NCBI RefSeq assembly: GCF_904846215.1
Contig: NZ_CAJGZK010000002.1
Span: forward strand, 219,921-283,920
Direction: 5' to 3'
Length of the DNA stretch: 64,000 nt
From: Psychrobacter glacincola
GTDB lineage: Bacteria > Pseudomonadota > Gammaproteobacteria > Pseudomonadales > Moraxellaceae
Of the stretch, positions 18,360-28,433 are shown one piece after another. Within the stretch, counting starts at the first letter, position 1. Every line of letters starts with the position of its first letter. Position numbers and translations under genes: made by a program. The notes under the pieces were generated by a model. The model was not told the DNA's origin. It saw only the letters and a list, made by a program, of their open reading frames with translations, and ran no database searches.

Positions 18360-19694
18360 TCACTGCATGGCGGGGAAAAACACTAAGACCAGATGTAGCC
18401 AACCTGCTAAAAATCCAGTCAAGCCGCCAAGTACAATCAGCGTCATTTCATCTTCACGGAAAGCCGGACGTAATAAGTTTTGGAACTCATCAGGTGACAG
18501 GGCGCGAATACGGTCACGAAATAGCCCAAATATCTTACTGGCACGGCTTTCATTGAGATCAGGATCACGTAGTGGCACCATCGTTGCAACAATAGATTTA
18601 TCAATGATGGTATTTTTTAATTGCCCAAACTCGCGGCGACCCAGCCCCAATCTTAAAGTGGTATTAATCACTGGTGACTCTAATACTTTATACAGATGCG
18701 ACTTCATCAACTCACGCGTTTCGATAGCGCGGTCACCATACATCATCTCATTCATGATGTTCTCAAGTGTCACCAAATCTTTGACCACAATCTCAGCAAA
18801 AACTTCAGAAACTTCCTCTTGGCGCTTCATAAAGCCACCTTGGAATCGATATCGAGCAACATGCGGTAATTGTGGTTTGATAAAAGGAAAACTTCTCTGT
18901 AGGGCAAAGAACTTCAAGTAACGAATATAATGCGGCTCTACGGGATTAAACACCATCCAAATCGCAATCCAGTTGGTGAGAAAGCCCCAAATAGCGGCAA
19001 AAAACGGCACTGTCCAATGTTGCGGCACCACCAAGAATATAAACATTTGGATAACACCAAAAATCAGCCCGATCAAGGCACTGATATGCCAAATAAAATT
19101 GATTTCTTTTTGTCCAACTTTTAAGAACATATTGACCATCAAACGACGATCACTTTCCATCTTGTTGACAATCATCTTGCGCATATCGACCAAATCTTCG
19201 ACATGATAGGTCAAGTCAGTCACCAAGGATTGCATAATACTTGGCAGCTCTTGGTGCGCTTGGGCATAGACACGGCGCTTAAGGGCATAAGGCAAATTGC
19301 CCCACAGTGCGGGCGAGTGATCGAGCATAATTTCATCAATCAAGTCTTCAAGGTTTTTATCGACTGCATCAGTGATGAACAGCGCCATCTGATCTGGCTC
19401 CATCGCCTGAAAAAACTCATCAAGCGAGCCAAGTTTCGATAAGGTCTGGTCAACAATCACGCCAGATATCTTACCCGCTTTTCTTGGCACAATACCTTGC
19501 CAGCCAAGACCTGGTAGCCCAAAAAACGGGAAGTTAGCGATGCGTATACCGCGAAACTTAATCGGGTAAAACAGCATCTTGAGCGCCATCCACACATGAA
19601 TCCACGTCACAAATGCTGTCACCGGCGGAATGGTCAGCATGGCAAAAAATTCAGGGTGCTCAGCGATTGTTTGCCACAATGAAGTTACATCCAT
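18360..19694 (-). CDS. DUF445 family membrane protein
   Basis: The function of this family is not established. The 444-aa protein has a membrane segment near the N-terminus (about residues 18-42) and two central ones (about 205-245, IGLIFGVIQMFIFLVV and AAIWGFLTNWIAIWMVF). A last one lies at the C-terminus (IVLGGLTGFLAGWLHLVLVFF). Between them are long amphipathic helical regions, typical of DUF445. The sequence GLPGLGWQGIVPRKAGKISG near the N-terminus is a family hallmark. It lies 237 bp upstream of ccmF on the same strand, with no gene between. Confidence 0.82.
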   Translation of the reverse strand: MDVTSLWQTIAEHPEFFAMLTIPPVTAFVTWIHVWMALKMLFYPIKFRGIRIANFPFFGLPGLGWQGIVPRKAGKISGVIVDQTLSKLGSLDEFFQAMEPDQMALFITDAVDKNLEDLIDEIMLDHSPALWGNLPYALKRRVYAQAHQELPSIMQSLVTDLTYHVEDLVDMRKMIVNKMESDRRLMVNMFLKVGQKEINFIWHISALIGLIFGVIQMFIFLVVPQHWTVPFFAAIWGFLTNWIAIWMVFNPVEPHYIRYLKFFALQRSFPFIKPQLPHVARYRFQGGFMKRQEEVSEVFAEIVVKDLVTLENIMNEMMYGDRAIETRELMKSHLYKVLESPVINTTLRLGLGRREFGQLKNTIIDKSIVATMVPLRDPDLNESRASKIFGLFRDRIRALSPDEFQNLLRPAFREDEMTLIVLGGLTGFLAGWLHLVLVFFPAMQ

Positions 19695-20305
19695 GACTGT
19701 TTATATCCTTGCCGTGATGATCGATGTTGAGCAAATATCCTTAGCGCACGAAGAACGCTTAGCAATAAGAAGCCCTCTCTCCAATAACTACTACAAAATA
19801 AATCGCCTGATTTTAGCATACTTGACATCCATTAGCACATGTAGACCCTAGACAAGTTGTGACTAGAGATGATACGTTTTAGGCGCTACTTTGACGCGCA
19901 AAATCCTTAGAATACTCTACCAATATTATCGCCAGTAGCTGATTTTAAGACCGTGTTTTTATCCTCTGCGTGATCACCTAGGCTGTTCAATATGTCATTA
20001 ACCACACTAAGAGTCATCATAATGCCATCTTTCATAACAGCGATAAAATAAATGACTGTCTACTGCGTCATCGCTTTTGATCTGCTATAATTTGACGTTA
20101 CAGTTTACGAGATATCTAATGGCACTATTTTCGCTATTATATTATCCCTGTATCTTGCTAAGTAATTGAAAAACCTTAGCTTATCCTTTATGCTCATCTC
20201 GCTTCGTCTACATGATATTTGACATGGTCGACTGCTACTCTATCAATACCTCCTCTGATAATTTTTGATTTATTGTCTCACTGACTGTTTGGGTACTGAC
20301 TTTAT
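19695..20305. other. 611-bp intergenic region, no gene seen
   Basis: It separates the divergent DUF445 gene and mrdA, so promoters for both must lie here. I see no tRNA, strong hairpin or convincing open frame. Short frames in it lack ribosome sites. Confidence 0.6.
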
Positions 20306-22300
20306 ATGAACAAAACGCTCACTCCTAATACCGAACAGGTCAATCGCATTTTCACCAGTCGAATTCTTATCCTTGGCTTGTTGATGTTTGTGGGTTTGCT
20401 AGGGCTAATAGCACGTTATGGATTTCTGCAAGTTTTTGCTCATGATAAATATACCACCCAAGCAGACAACAATCGCATTAAGCTGATTTCTGCCCCGCCA
20501 AGCCGTGGTTATATTTATGATCGCAATGGCATTATCCTCGCTGACAATCAGTCAGTTTTCACTGCTATGCTCAGCCCTGATGAAGTGGAAAATCCCGAGC
20601 GCACCTTACAATTACTGGCACCTATCTTTGATTTGACGGATGAAAATATCACCGATATTTTGGCGCGTGTGAGTAAAAGTAAAAATGATCCGGTGACCAT
20701 TAAGATTGATTTAACCGAGACCCAATTGGCTCAGTTTAGTGAACGCAAACCTTTTTTCCGCGGTGTTACTATTCAAAGTAAGCTTACACGCTCCTATCCT
20801 TATGATGAGCTGTTTGCCCATGTTATTGGCTATGTTGGACGCATTAACGACAAAGAATCGAAGAGAATCAATAAGGATCGCTATGCCGGTACTGACCTTA
20901 TTGGTAAGATTGGCATCGAAGATTTTTATGAAGATATCTTACTTGGGCAACCGGGCTATCAGTCAGTAGAAACTGATGCGCTTGGTAATATCCTGCGTCA
21001 ACTCGATACCAAAGCACCTATCGCCGGCAACGACATCACCTTAAGCTTAGATTATGGTTTACAAGTGGTGGCGCAGCAGCAGCTTGATGGCAGGCGCGGC
21101 GCTATTGTGGCAATAGATCCCAAAAACGGTGACGTATTGGCGTTCGTCAGTAATCCAAGTTATGACCCAAACCCTTTTATCTCCGGCATCTCTTTTAAAG
21201 ACTATGATGCGCTGCGTGAAGATCCAGATGAGCCATTATACAATCGTGCCCTGCAAGGTACTTATCCACCCGGTTCAACCATCAAGCCTTTTGAAGGCTT
21301 AGGCGGTATTCATTATGGTCTGCGTAATTGGGATACCACTATCTACGACCCGGGTTATTTTAGCTTACCCGGTGACTCGCACCGTTTTCGTGATTGGAAA
21401 AAAGGCGGTCATGGTACGGTTGATCTCAAAGAATCCATCGTGATGTCAGTCGATACTTATTATTATAAGTTGGCTTATGAGATGGGCATTCAGCGCTTAC
21501 ATGACTGGATGGTGCGTTTTGGTTTTGGTGAAGAGACAGGTATTGACTTGCCCAATGAAAAATCTGGGATTATGCCTTCACCAAAATGGAAAAAAGATAC
21601 TTATGATAAAGGCTGGTTACCGGGTGAGACGATTTCTGTCAGTATCGGTCAGGGCTATTTTTTAGCGACGCCACTACAGATTGCCAATGCAACTGCCATG
21701 ACGGCGAGCAAAGGCTTTCACATCACCCCGCATTTACTAAAAAGTAGCGACGGGGCGGCAGCAGTCGATGTCATCACCAAGCCTGATGGCAAGATTGATT
21801 ACAATGGCAAGCCTTCTGACTGGCTACGCATGCACGATGCGATGGAGCAAACCGTTAAAGCCGGAACAGGACGTGGCATTTATACACCGCGCTATCGTAT
21901 TGCTGGTAAAACAGGTACGGCACAGGTGAAATCCATTGCGCAAGGCAAAAGCTATAACAAATCCGCGCTGGATAAGCGCCACTGGGATCATGCTTGGTTC
22001 AATGGCTTTGCGCCAGTGGAAGATCCACAAATCGCGCTCGCGGTATTGGTCGAAAACGGCGGCGGTGGTAGTGTCGTTGCAGCGCCTATCGGTCGAGCTT
22101 TATTTGATTATTGGGTATTGCAGCGTGATACCAATCCTATTTTGCCGCCCACCACCGAACAGCTAAAGGTCATTAAACGGCAAAAAGCATTTGAGAGAGC
22201 CATGCGTGATGCGATACGTGAAAAAGAAGACAAAGCATTAGAGGCCATAAAAGAAAAGCAAAAAGAGCCGACTCAAACTGCTGCAGCGACCGTTGAATAA
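20306..22300 (+). CDS. mrdA: peptidoglycan D,D-transpeptidase MrdA (penicillin-binding protein 2)
   Basis: Cross-links peptidoglycan during rod elongation. The 664-aa protein has a short cytoplasmic tail, one membrane helix (about residues 20-42) and the PBP dimerisation domain with RGYIYDRNGIILADN. The transpeptidase carries GTYPPGSTIKPF (SxxK serine), SVDTYYYKL (SxN-position motif, here SVD as in PBP2s) and KTGTAQ. The C-terminal tail is Lys/Glu-rich. The rodA gene that often follows is absent; rsmD comes next, 35 bp downstream. Confidence 0.95.
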   Translation: MNKTLTPNTEQVNRIFTSRILILGLLMFVGLLGLIARYGFLQVFAHDKYTTQADNNRIKLISAPPSRGYIYDRNGIILADNQSVFTAMLSPDEVENPERTLQLLAPIFDLTDENITDILARVSKSKNDPVTIKIDLTETQLAQFSERKPFFRGVTIQSKLTRSYPYDELFAHVIGYVGRINDKESKRINKDRYAGTDLIGKIGIEDFYEDILLGQPGYQSVETDALGNILRQLDTKAPIAGNDITLSLDYGLQVVAQQQLDGRRGAIVAIDPKNGDVLAFVSNPSYDPNPFISGISFKDYDALREDPDEPLYNRALQGTYPPGSTIKPFEGLGGIHYGLRNWDTTIYDPGYFSLPGDSHRFRDWKKGGHGTVDLKESIVMSVDTYYYKLAYEMGIQRLHDWMVRFGFGEETGIDLPNEKSGIMPSPKWKKDTYDKGWLPGETISVSIGQGYFLATPLQIANATAMTASKGFHITPHLLKSSDGAAAVDVITKPDGKIDYNGKPSDWLRMHDAMEQTVKAGTGRGIYTPRYRIAGKTGTAQVKSIAQGKSYNKSALDKRHWDHAWFNGFAPVEDPQIALAVLVENGGGGSVVAAPIGRALFDYWVLQRDTNPILPPTTEQLKVIKRQKAFERAMRDAIREKEDKALEAIKEKQKEPTQTAAATVE

Positions 22301-22335
22301 AATGTTGAGCATGAATAAGGTATCGAAGATAAGCC

Positions 22336-23022
22336 ATGAAAAAGCCCTCAAGTGCGCATAAGTCTAACAAGAACCGAAAAGTAAAACCTATTGCAGCTGG
22401 TGAGGTACGTATTATCGGTGGTCAGTTTAAACGCCGTGTTGTGCGCTTTGTGGATGCAGAAGGCTTGCGTCCGACTCCAGATAGGCTACGTGAAACCTTA
22501 TTTAACTGGCTGATTTCTGATATTCATGACGCTCAAGTGCTCGATAGCTGCGCTGGTAGCGGCGTCTTAGGTTTTGAGGCCTTATCGCGCGGTGCGGCCC
22601 ACTGTACCTTTATCGAAATGCATACTGCCCAGGCTCAAATGCTGCGCCAAAGTGCCGAGCTGTTACGTCTTGATAGCAACAGCCACCAAGTTATTCAGGG
22701 TACAGCCGAACAAGTTTTGCAACAAAAGCAGCTTGTAACGCGTCCCTTTGATCTTGTGTTTATTGATCCACCTTATGCTAAGGATTTGTGGCAACCTATT
22801 TTGACCACTTTGTTTACCCAAGATCTAATCAATACAGACACGCTCATTTACTTAGAAGCAGATAAAGATTTGGGTGAGCAATTGAGCCAACTGGCGGCGA
22901 TTTTTAATACCCTGTTAGCCGCGCAAAAAGGCGATGAACCGCAAACATTAGATTTTGACTGTCTGAAACAGACTAAAGTTGGACAAGTTGTTGCTGGACT
23001 TTATCGTCTATTATCGTCATAA
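22336..23022 (+). CDS. rsmD: 16S rRNA (guanine(966)-N(2))-methyltransferase RsmD
   Basis: SAM-dependent methylation of G966 in assembled 30S. The 228-aa protein contains RIIGGQFKRRVV, LRPTPDRLRETLFNWL, the SAM-binding VLDSCAGSGVLGFEALSRGA and the catalytic FIDPPYAKDLW. A Lys-rich leader of about 20 residues precedes the domain. It is probably co-transcribed with mrdA. Confidence 0.94.
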   Translation: MKKPSSAHKSNKNRKVKPIAAGEVRIIGGQFKRRVVRFVDAEGLRPTPDRLRETLFNWLISDIHDAQVLDSCAGSGVLGFEALSRGAAHCTFIEMHTAQAQMLRQSAELLRLDSNSHQVIQGTAEQVLQQKQLVTRPFDLVFIDPPYAKDLWQPILTTLFTQDLINTDTLIYLEADKDLGEQLSQLAAIFNTLLAAQKGDEPQTLDFDCLKQTKVGQVVAGLYRLLSS

Positions 23023-23134
23023 TTGCCTAGTTAATGAATGCTGTTAATAAAATTTACAAATGTTTAAAACCGCTAAAAAACTGGCCAACGCTGCAGTTTA
23101 ATGTATATAAGGCGAAAATAAACCCCAATGCAGC

Positions 23135-23163
23135 TTGCAAGCGTAGGCGCTACTGCTTATAAT
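23135..23163 (+). promoter_or_regulatory. promoter of rplM-rpsI
   Basis: A TTGCAA box (23135-23140) and a TATAAT box (23158-23163) are separated by 17 bp, about 73 bp before the rplM start codon. Confidence 0.75.
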
Positions 23164-23235
23164 GTGCAGTCTGTTTTTTGAGAGCCCCGTTTTCCCAGCT
23201 AAACTCTCAACGAATTCTAATTTTAAGGTTTTATC

Positions 23236-23664
23236 ATGAAAACACTTAGTGCAAAACCAGCTGAAGTGACCCATGACTGGTTTGTCGTAGATGCTGACGG
23301 CAAAACTCTTGGTCGCTTAGCTACTCAAATTGCTAGTCGCTTACGTGGCAAGCATAAGACAAACTATACCCCGCACGTTGATACTGGTGACTTTATTGTT
23401 GTCATCAATGCAGAAAAAATCGCGGTAACGGGTAAAAAAGCACAAGATAAAAAATACTATCGTCACAGTGGCTACCCAGGCGGTATTAAAGAAACCAACT
23501 TCACTAAGCTGATTGCACATAAGCCTGAAGATGTTCTACACAAAGCGGTTAAGGGTATGCTTCCTAAAGGTCCTCTTGGCTACGCGATGATCAAGAAGCT
23601 AAAACTTTATGCGGGTACCGAACATCCACATGAAGCTCAGCAACCTAAAGAACTAGACATCTAA
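23236..23664 (+). CDS. rplM: 50S ribosomal protein L13
   Basis: Primary rRNA-binding protein of the large subunit, 142 aa, the usual length. Family stretches include [49 protein letters not shown] and [12 protein letters not shown]. It is paired with rpsI 10 bp downstream, the conserved L13-S9 operon. Confidence 0.98.
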   Translation: MKTLSAKPAEVTHDWFVVDADGKTLGRLATQIASRLRGKHKTNYTPHVDTGDFIVVINAEKIAVTGKKAQDKKYYRHSGYPGGIKETNFTKLIAHKPEDVLHKAVKGMLPKGPLGYAMIKKLKLYAGTEHPHEAQQPKELDI

Positions 23665-23674
23665 GGATACACTT

Positions 23675-24061
23675 ATGGAACGCAATTACGGAACTGGTCG
23701 CCGCAAGACTTCTACTGCTCGTGTCTTTTTAGCGAAAGGTACTGGTAGCATTGTTGTTAACGGCAAACCACTTGATGAGTATTTCAGCCGCGAAACGTCG
23801 CGCATGGTTGTTCGTCAGCCTTTAGAATTACTTGACACACCTACTGCTTATGACCTTTACATCACGGTAAAAGGCGGCGGTATTAGTGGTCAAGCTGGCG
23901 CAATCCGTCACGGCATTACGCGTGCATTGATTGAGCTTGACGAATCTAACAAACCTGCGCTAAAAGCAGCTGGTTTTGTTACTCGTGATTCACGTCAAGT
24001 TGAACGTAAGAAATTGGGTCTACGTAAAGCACGTAAACGTCCACAATTCTCAAAACGTTAA
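23675..24061 (+). CDS. rpsI: 30S ribosomal protein S9
   Basis: The 128-aa protein has [19 protein letters not shown] at the start and [21 protein letters not shown] in the middle. The basic C-terminal tail, ending [11 protein letters not shown], reaches the ribosomal P site. AAGGAT precedes the start. A strong terminator follows. Confidence 0.98.
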   Translation: MERNYGTGRRKTSTARVFLAKGTGSIVVNGKPLDEYFSRETSRMVVRQPLELLDTPTAYDLYITVKGGGISGQAGAIRHGITRALIELDESNKPALKAAGFVTRDSRQVERKKLGLRKARKRPQFSKR

Positions 24062-24145
24062 TCAAAGCTATCTCTTATATTTCTGCGACTGTTGTCTTTA
24101 TCTCAGAGCAACAGCTGCAGCATTAAGTATAAGAATAGATTTGCG

Positions 24146-24183
24146 AAACCTTATAAGCTGTCCGCAGCTTATAAGGTTTTTTT
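24146..24183 (+). terminator. rho-independent terminator of rplM-rpsI
   Basis: A perfect 15-bp stem (24146-24160 with 24165-24179) around the tetraloop TCCG, ending in seven Ts. Confidence 0.95.
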
Positions 24184-24223
24184 ATGGCTGATGCTTTTAT
24201 AAAAAACAATTTTCATATATAAC

Positions 24224-24361
24224 AGTAGTCAGGGAAAAGTAATATCGATACATCAAGTACTGCTGATATTCATTTTTCTTGCTTGCTGTGCCTACGCAGA
24301 CAGAGGCTGCAAAAAATTTATACCAGCAGTACTGTAGCGTTTTTGAGATATTTTAACTATA
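24224..24361 (+). repeat. dispersed palindromic element, copy D
   Basis: A 138-bp element with arms TACTGCTG/CCAGCAGTA, the core GCAGACAGAGGCTGC and the right end TTAACTATA. It closely matches copy C. It lies between the rpsI terminator and the acyltransferase gene. Confidence 0.9.
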
Positions 24362-24461
24362 TTTTGCCTATAAATCTGTCTTCACAACGGATAAATCCGC
24401 TTGCAAAGCCAAGCTTACTACCCCATCATAATCATAACTTTTCATTACTAGTAACAGTCTT

Positions 24462-25553
24462 ATGAAAGCGCCCGAACAATACGATCCTAGCAAATCTACC
24501 TCAAAGAGCAGCATGTCACCACCAAGTATACAGCCGTCTGCTAAGTCTCCGGCTATACCTGTCGGCACACCGACGATTACTCAAACTCATAAACGAACCG
24601 CGCAAGCAGAAAAAAAGCCTTTTGCGTGGCAGTTCCTGTTACCTAAATATTGGGGCATTTGGCTATTATTTGCTATTTCTTTACCGATGATTTATCTGCC
24701 ACTGCGTTGGCAATTTTGGCTTGGGCGTAAAGTAGGTATTTTAATCTATAAAGTAACAGGATCTCGGCGACGCGATACGCTGATTAACTTAAAACTGGCA
24801 TTTCCAGAGAAGCCAGAAGTCGAACGTGAGCTGATGGCAAAGCAAGTGTTTGTCAACCAAGGTATTGGTGTGTTTGAAACCTTATGTGCATGGTTCCGAC
24901 CAAATGTCTTTACCCGCACCGTCTCTATCTCTGGATTACAACATCTTGTTAATGCCCAAAAAGAAGGTCGTCCAGTCATCCTACTAGGCGCTCACTATAC
25001 CATGCTCGATTTGGGTGGCTTGTTTTGTGCGCAATTTTTCCCTTTGGACTGTATGTATCGCACGCAGAATAATCCATTACTTGATTGGTTCATTTATAAT
25101 GGTCGCACCAATATATTCGGTACGCAAATCTCTAGTCGAGATATGCGCGGTTTGGTCAATTCTATCAAATCTAAGCACGTGATTTGGTATTCACCTGACC
25201 AAGATTATGGTCTAAAACAAGGGGTTGTGGCGCCATTTTTTGGTGTACCAGCAGCGACTATCACAGCCTCAAGACGCATGGCGAAACTAGGCAGTAAAGA
25301 CAAGCCACCTGCCGTAATGGCACTACATACTTATCGGCAAACGCCAGATAATTTGCCACGTGGCAAACGCCCTCATTATCATCTGACAATTACACCCGAA
25401 TTGGACAACTATCCAAGTAATAATGAAATAGCTGACGCGACTCGTGTTAATGAATTGCTAGAGGGCTTGATTCGTATTGATGCCACTCAGTGGATGTGGT
25501 TCCATCGCCGCTTCAAAAATGGTCCTGATGGTCGTACTGGTATCTATAAGTAG
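24462..25553 (+). CDS. LpxL/LpxM-type lipid A acyltransferase
   Basis: Inner-membrane acyltransferase that adds a secondary fatty acid to Kdo-lipid A, or another lysophospholipid acyltransferase of the same family. At 363 aa, it has a 50-residue hydrophilic leader, one membrane helix (about residues 60-82) and the HX4D catalytic motif in GAHYTMLDLGGLF. Further family motifs are MYRTQNNPLLDWFIYNGR, VIWYSPDQDYGLKQGVVAPFFGVPA and a C-terminal WMWFHRRFKNGPDGR. This fits LpxL better than LpxM, but the acyl donor cannot be told. The ATG at 24462 lacks a strong ribosome site. Confidence 0.85.
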   Translation: MKAPEQYDPSKSTSKSSMSPPSIQPSAKSPAIPVGTPTITQTHKRTAQAEKKPFAWQFLLPKYWGIWLLFAISLPMIYLPLRWQFWLGRKVGILIYKVTGSRRRDTLINLKLAFPEKPEVERELMAKQVFVNQGIGVFETLCAWFRPNVFTRTVSISGLQHLVNAQKEGRPVILLGAHYTMLDLGGLFCAQFFPLDCMYRTQNNPLLDWFIYNGRTNIFGTQISSRDMRGLVNSIKSKHVIWYSPDQDYGLKQGVVAPFFGVPAATITASRRMAKLGSKDKPPAVMALHTYRQTPDNLPRGKRPHYHLTITPELDNYPSNNEIADATRVNELLEGLIRIDATQWMWFHRRFKNGPDGRTGIYK

Positions 25554-25692
25554 ACGTCTATTCCCAAGAAAATTGCTGGGAAAATTTGCTATACTTTGCA
25601 GCTAATATTTTGTGCTATTGCCAGCATATAAATATCCTATATTGATAATAATTTGATAAATAAAACCTTTATAAATAAATAACGGATTTTCC

Positions 25693-26781
25693 ATGAATAA
25701 TAACAGCCCTAATACTAGTAGCCAAAATTCTACAGCTTCAACACCAACCAAACGCATTTTAACTGGCATTACCACTACTGGAATCCCGCACTTAGGCAAC
25801 TATGTTGGCGCAATTCGACCAGCGATAGCATCTATCCAGAATAGTGACAGTGAAGCATTTTTTTTCTTAGCAGACTATCATGGCATCATTAAATGCCATG
25901 ATCCTGCTGCCATTCATGAATCGACCAAAGCGATTGCTGCAACTTGGCTTGCTTGTGGCCTTGATCCTGAGCGTGTGACGTTTTATCGGCAGTCAGATGT
26001 ACCAGAGATACCGGAGCTGGCGTGGATACTCAATTGTTCATGTGCCAAGGGTCTTATGAACCGTGCCCATGCTTATAAGGCATCTGTCGATATTAATAAT
26101 GAAAAAACCGATGTCGATCCCGATCAAGGCATTACTATGGGTCTGTTTGGCTATCCGGTATTGATGGCTGCTGATATCTTGATGTTTAATGCCACTCATG
26201 TGCCAGTAGGTCGTGATCAAATCCAGCACATTGAGATGGCGCGTGATATTGCCGGTACTTTTAATCATAAATATAAGCCGCTATTTACGCTACCCTCTGC
26301 GGTGGTCGATGATGAGATGCCGCTATTGACGGGTCTTGATGGACGTAAGATGAGTAAGAGCTATAGCAATACTATTCCGCTATTTGGTGAGCTAAATCCA
26401 CAAGTTAGCGCTGAAAAGCAGATGCATAAAGCCATCATGAAAATTGTGACCAACTCACAATTGCCAGAAGAGCCAAAAGATCCTGACGATTCTGCTATTT
26501 TTGAGATTTATAAAGCTTTTGCCACGCCTACTGAAATCGCCGACATGCGTGCGCAGTTTGCCGCTGGTATTGGCTGGGGCGATGCCAAGCAAGCCTTATT
26601 TGATAAAATCAATGCAGAAGTTGCCCCATTCCGCGCGCGTTACGAAGAGCTCATGGCAAACCCAAAAGAGTTAGAGGAAATCCTACAGATGGGTGCTGAA
26701 AAAGCCCGCCGTCATAGCCGTAAGCAACTAGATAAGACTCGCCGCGCTATTGGTATTCGTCCACTTGCCAAACTTAAATAA
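25693..26781 (+). CDS. trpS: tryptophan--tRNA ligase
   Basis: Class I aminoacyl-tRNA synthetase charging tRNA-Trp. The 362-aa protein has the HIGH-type motif as [12 protein letters not shown] and the KMSKS motif as [10 protein letters not shown]. Also visible are [27 protein letters not shown] and [17 protein letters not shown]. The N-terminal 20 residues are a Ser/Asn/Thr-rich tail. The scpA and scpB genes follow on the same strand at short spacing. Confidence 0.95.
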   Translation: MNNNSPNTSSQNSTASTPTKRILTGITTTGIPHLGNYVGAIRPAIASIQNSDSEAFFFLADYHGIIKCHDPAAIHESTKAIAATWLACGLDPERVTFYRQSDVPEIPELAWILNCSCAKGLMNRAHAYKASVDINNEKTDVDPDQGITMGLFGYPVLMAADILMFNATHVPVGRDQIQHIEMARDIAGTFNHKYKPLFTLPSAVVDDEMPLLTGLDGRKMSKSYSNTIPLFGELNPQVSAEKQMHKAIMKIVTNSQLPEEPKDPDDSAIFEIYKAFATPTEIADMRAQFAAGIGWGDAKQALFDKINAEVAPFRARYEELMANPKELEEILQMGAEKARRHSRKQLDKTRRAIGIRPLAKLK

Positions 26782-26813
26782 ATTATTATTTATGATGATA
26801 ATAGCCTGCTGCC

Positions 26814-27680
26814 ATGCAAAGTGAGCGATTAATGGAGTCTAATGCAGAGATTCACGATATGTCTCTGCGTATCTATCAGACGCCTGTACAGCATTTGCCA
26901 GAAGATCTATATGTGCCGCCGCAAGCGTTTGCCATTTGGCTTGAGCAGTTTGCAGGACCATTAGACTTTTTATTATATCTGGTTAAGAAAAACAACGTTG
27001 ATTTGACACAAATGCCGATATTGCCGATTACAGAACAGTACTTGGCTTATATCCATAAATTGGATACCAATCATTTTGAGTTAGCTGGTGACTATCTACT
27101 GATGGCATCAACCTTGATTGCAATCAAGACTGAGCTGCTATTACCAAAGCCTGAGACCCCTACCGATGAGCGCGACCCAAAAGCTGAGCTGATTGAGCGT
27201 CTTGAAGAATACGCCCAAGTCAAAGCTGCCAGTCAACGTTTAGACAATTTAATTCGACTTGAGCGCGATGTGTTTTTGGCGATGGTCAGTATGCCAAGCC
27301 AAGATATTATGAATGCAGAGCTACCAAACTATTCACCTACTCTATTGATTGATAGCTTGTTTAAGATGCAGCTGCAACCCGACTATCAGATGCATAGTAT
27401 CAAGGTTGATGCTGTGCCACTTGCTGATCGTATTGCTAGTATCAGTCGACAATTAAGCACGGATGGCGCGCGCTCTTTTTATGAACTATTAGATAAAGCG
27501 CAAGGCAAAATAGGTGTGGTGGTCAGCTTTGTTGCGGTGCTTGAATTAATCAAGCGTCAGCTGATTGGTGTGGTTGCTAATAATACCGATAGCAGTGTTC
27601 ATACAGAAAATAAGACGGATAGCAATCTGCCTACTCGTAGCGATATATTTGGCAAATTGACGTTAGAATGGTTAGCATAA
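26814..27680 (+). CDS. scpA: segregation and condensation protein A
   Basis: Kleisin subunit of the SMC-ScpAB complex. Typical sequence: FAGPLDFLLYLVKKNNVDLTQMPILPITEQYL, then AGDYLLMASTLIAIKTELLLPKPE, ending in a winged-helix region (FYELLDKAQGKIGVVVSFVAVLELIKRQLIGV). At 288 aa the length is normal. The first ATG is used; ATG at 26832 is equally possible, since neither has a clear ribosome site. The scpB gene follows. Confidence 0.92.
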   Translation: MQSERLMESNAEIHDMSLRIYQTPVQHLPEDLYVPPQAFAIWLEQFAGPLDFLLYLVKKNNVDLTQMPILPITEQYLAYIHKLDTNHFELAGDYLLMASTLIAIKTELLLPKPETPTDERDPKAELIERLEEYAQVKAASQRLDNLIRLERDVFLAMVSMPSQDIMNAELPNYSPTLLIDSLFKMQLQPDYQMHSIKVDAVPLADRIASISRQLSTDGARSFYELLDKAQGKIGVVVSFVAVLELIKRQLIGVVANNTDSSVHTENKTDSNLPTRSDIFGKLTLEWLA

Positions 27681-27742
27681 TCCGAATTGGCTTTATAATA
27701 CGTCTTAGATAAAATTATTAAACTGAAGAAGATTATATTGAA

Positions 27743-28309
27743 ATGGTAGATATAGACGAGACTAAAGATAAAGACCACTTACTGTCTATTGAAGACATAA
27801 GTAAACAGATTGAAGTGCTACTGCATGCTTCAGAAGCACCCTTAACGGCTAATCACCTAAAAAAACACCTCTCCTTGACGACTAATAAGTTAGAGCAGGC
27901 GCTAGCACTACTAAAGCAACGCTTGGATCTTGGTGTACTAAGTTTGCATCATACTGCCAGTGGTTATCGCTTGCAAATCGCTGATAGCCATAGCGCCTTA
28001 ATCCAGAGCGTTTTTCCACAACGTCAAGAACGCCTAAGCCAAGCGTTACTTGAGACATTGAGCGTGATTGCCTACAAACAACCGGTGACGCGTAGTGACA
28101 TAGAACATGTACGCGGTGTGACGCTATCGAGCACTATATTACGCCAACTATTTGATAAAGGCTGGATTGAAGAAAACGGTCATAAAGATACGTTAGGTCG
28201 TCCGGCATTGCTGCACACTACATCGCAATTTTTAGATGCCTTTGGGCTGAGGCATTTAGATGAGTTGCCGCCCATGCCAGACATAGACAGTATCAGAGCA
28301 TCCTCTTAA
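27743..28309 (+). CDS. scpB: segregation and condensation protein B
   Basis: Partner of ScpA in the condensin-like complex. The 188-aa protein is a double winged helix: IEVLLHASEAPLTANHLKKHL early, then the hallmark LSQALLETLSVIAYKQPVTRSDIEHVRGV and LFDKGWIEENGHKDTLGRPALLHTT. It lies 62 bp after scpA and ends in a terminator. Confidence 0.93.
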   Translation: MVDIDETKDKDHLLSIEDISKQIEVLLHASEAPLTANHLKKHLSLTTNKLEQALALLKQRLDLGVLSLHHTASGYRLQIADSHSALIQSVFPQRQERLSQALLETLSVIAYKQPVTRSDIEHVRGVTLSSTILRQLFDKGWIEENGHKDTLGRPALLHTTSQFLDAFGLRHLDELPPMPDIDSIRASS

Positions 28310-28338
28310 ATTAATCCGATAAAATATTCTTGCTCAAT

Positions 28339-28373
28339 AAAAAAGGACACACCCATTAGGTATGTCCTTTTTT
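28339..28373 (+). terminator. rho-independent terminator after scpB
   Basis: AAAAAAGGACACACC pairs with GGTATGTCCTTTTTT (one mismatch) around a 5-nt loop. Confidence 0.88.
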
Positions 28374-28433
28374 ATTATTCTAATCAGTCGGCTTAATCAA
28401 TAAATTCCTTGATTGGCTTTTAATGATTAGCTT

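Noticed and set aside
18367..18921. 184-codon plus-strand frame antisense to the DUF445 gene
   Set aside because: The composition is that of a mirror frame (Ser/Arg-rich, no domain), and the opposite strand encodes a well-conserved protein.
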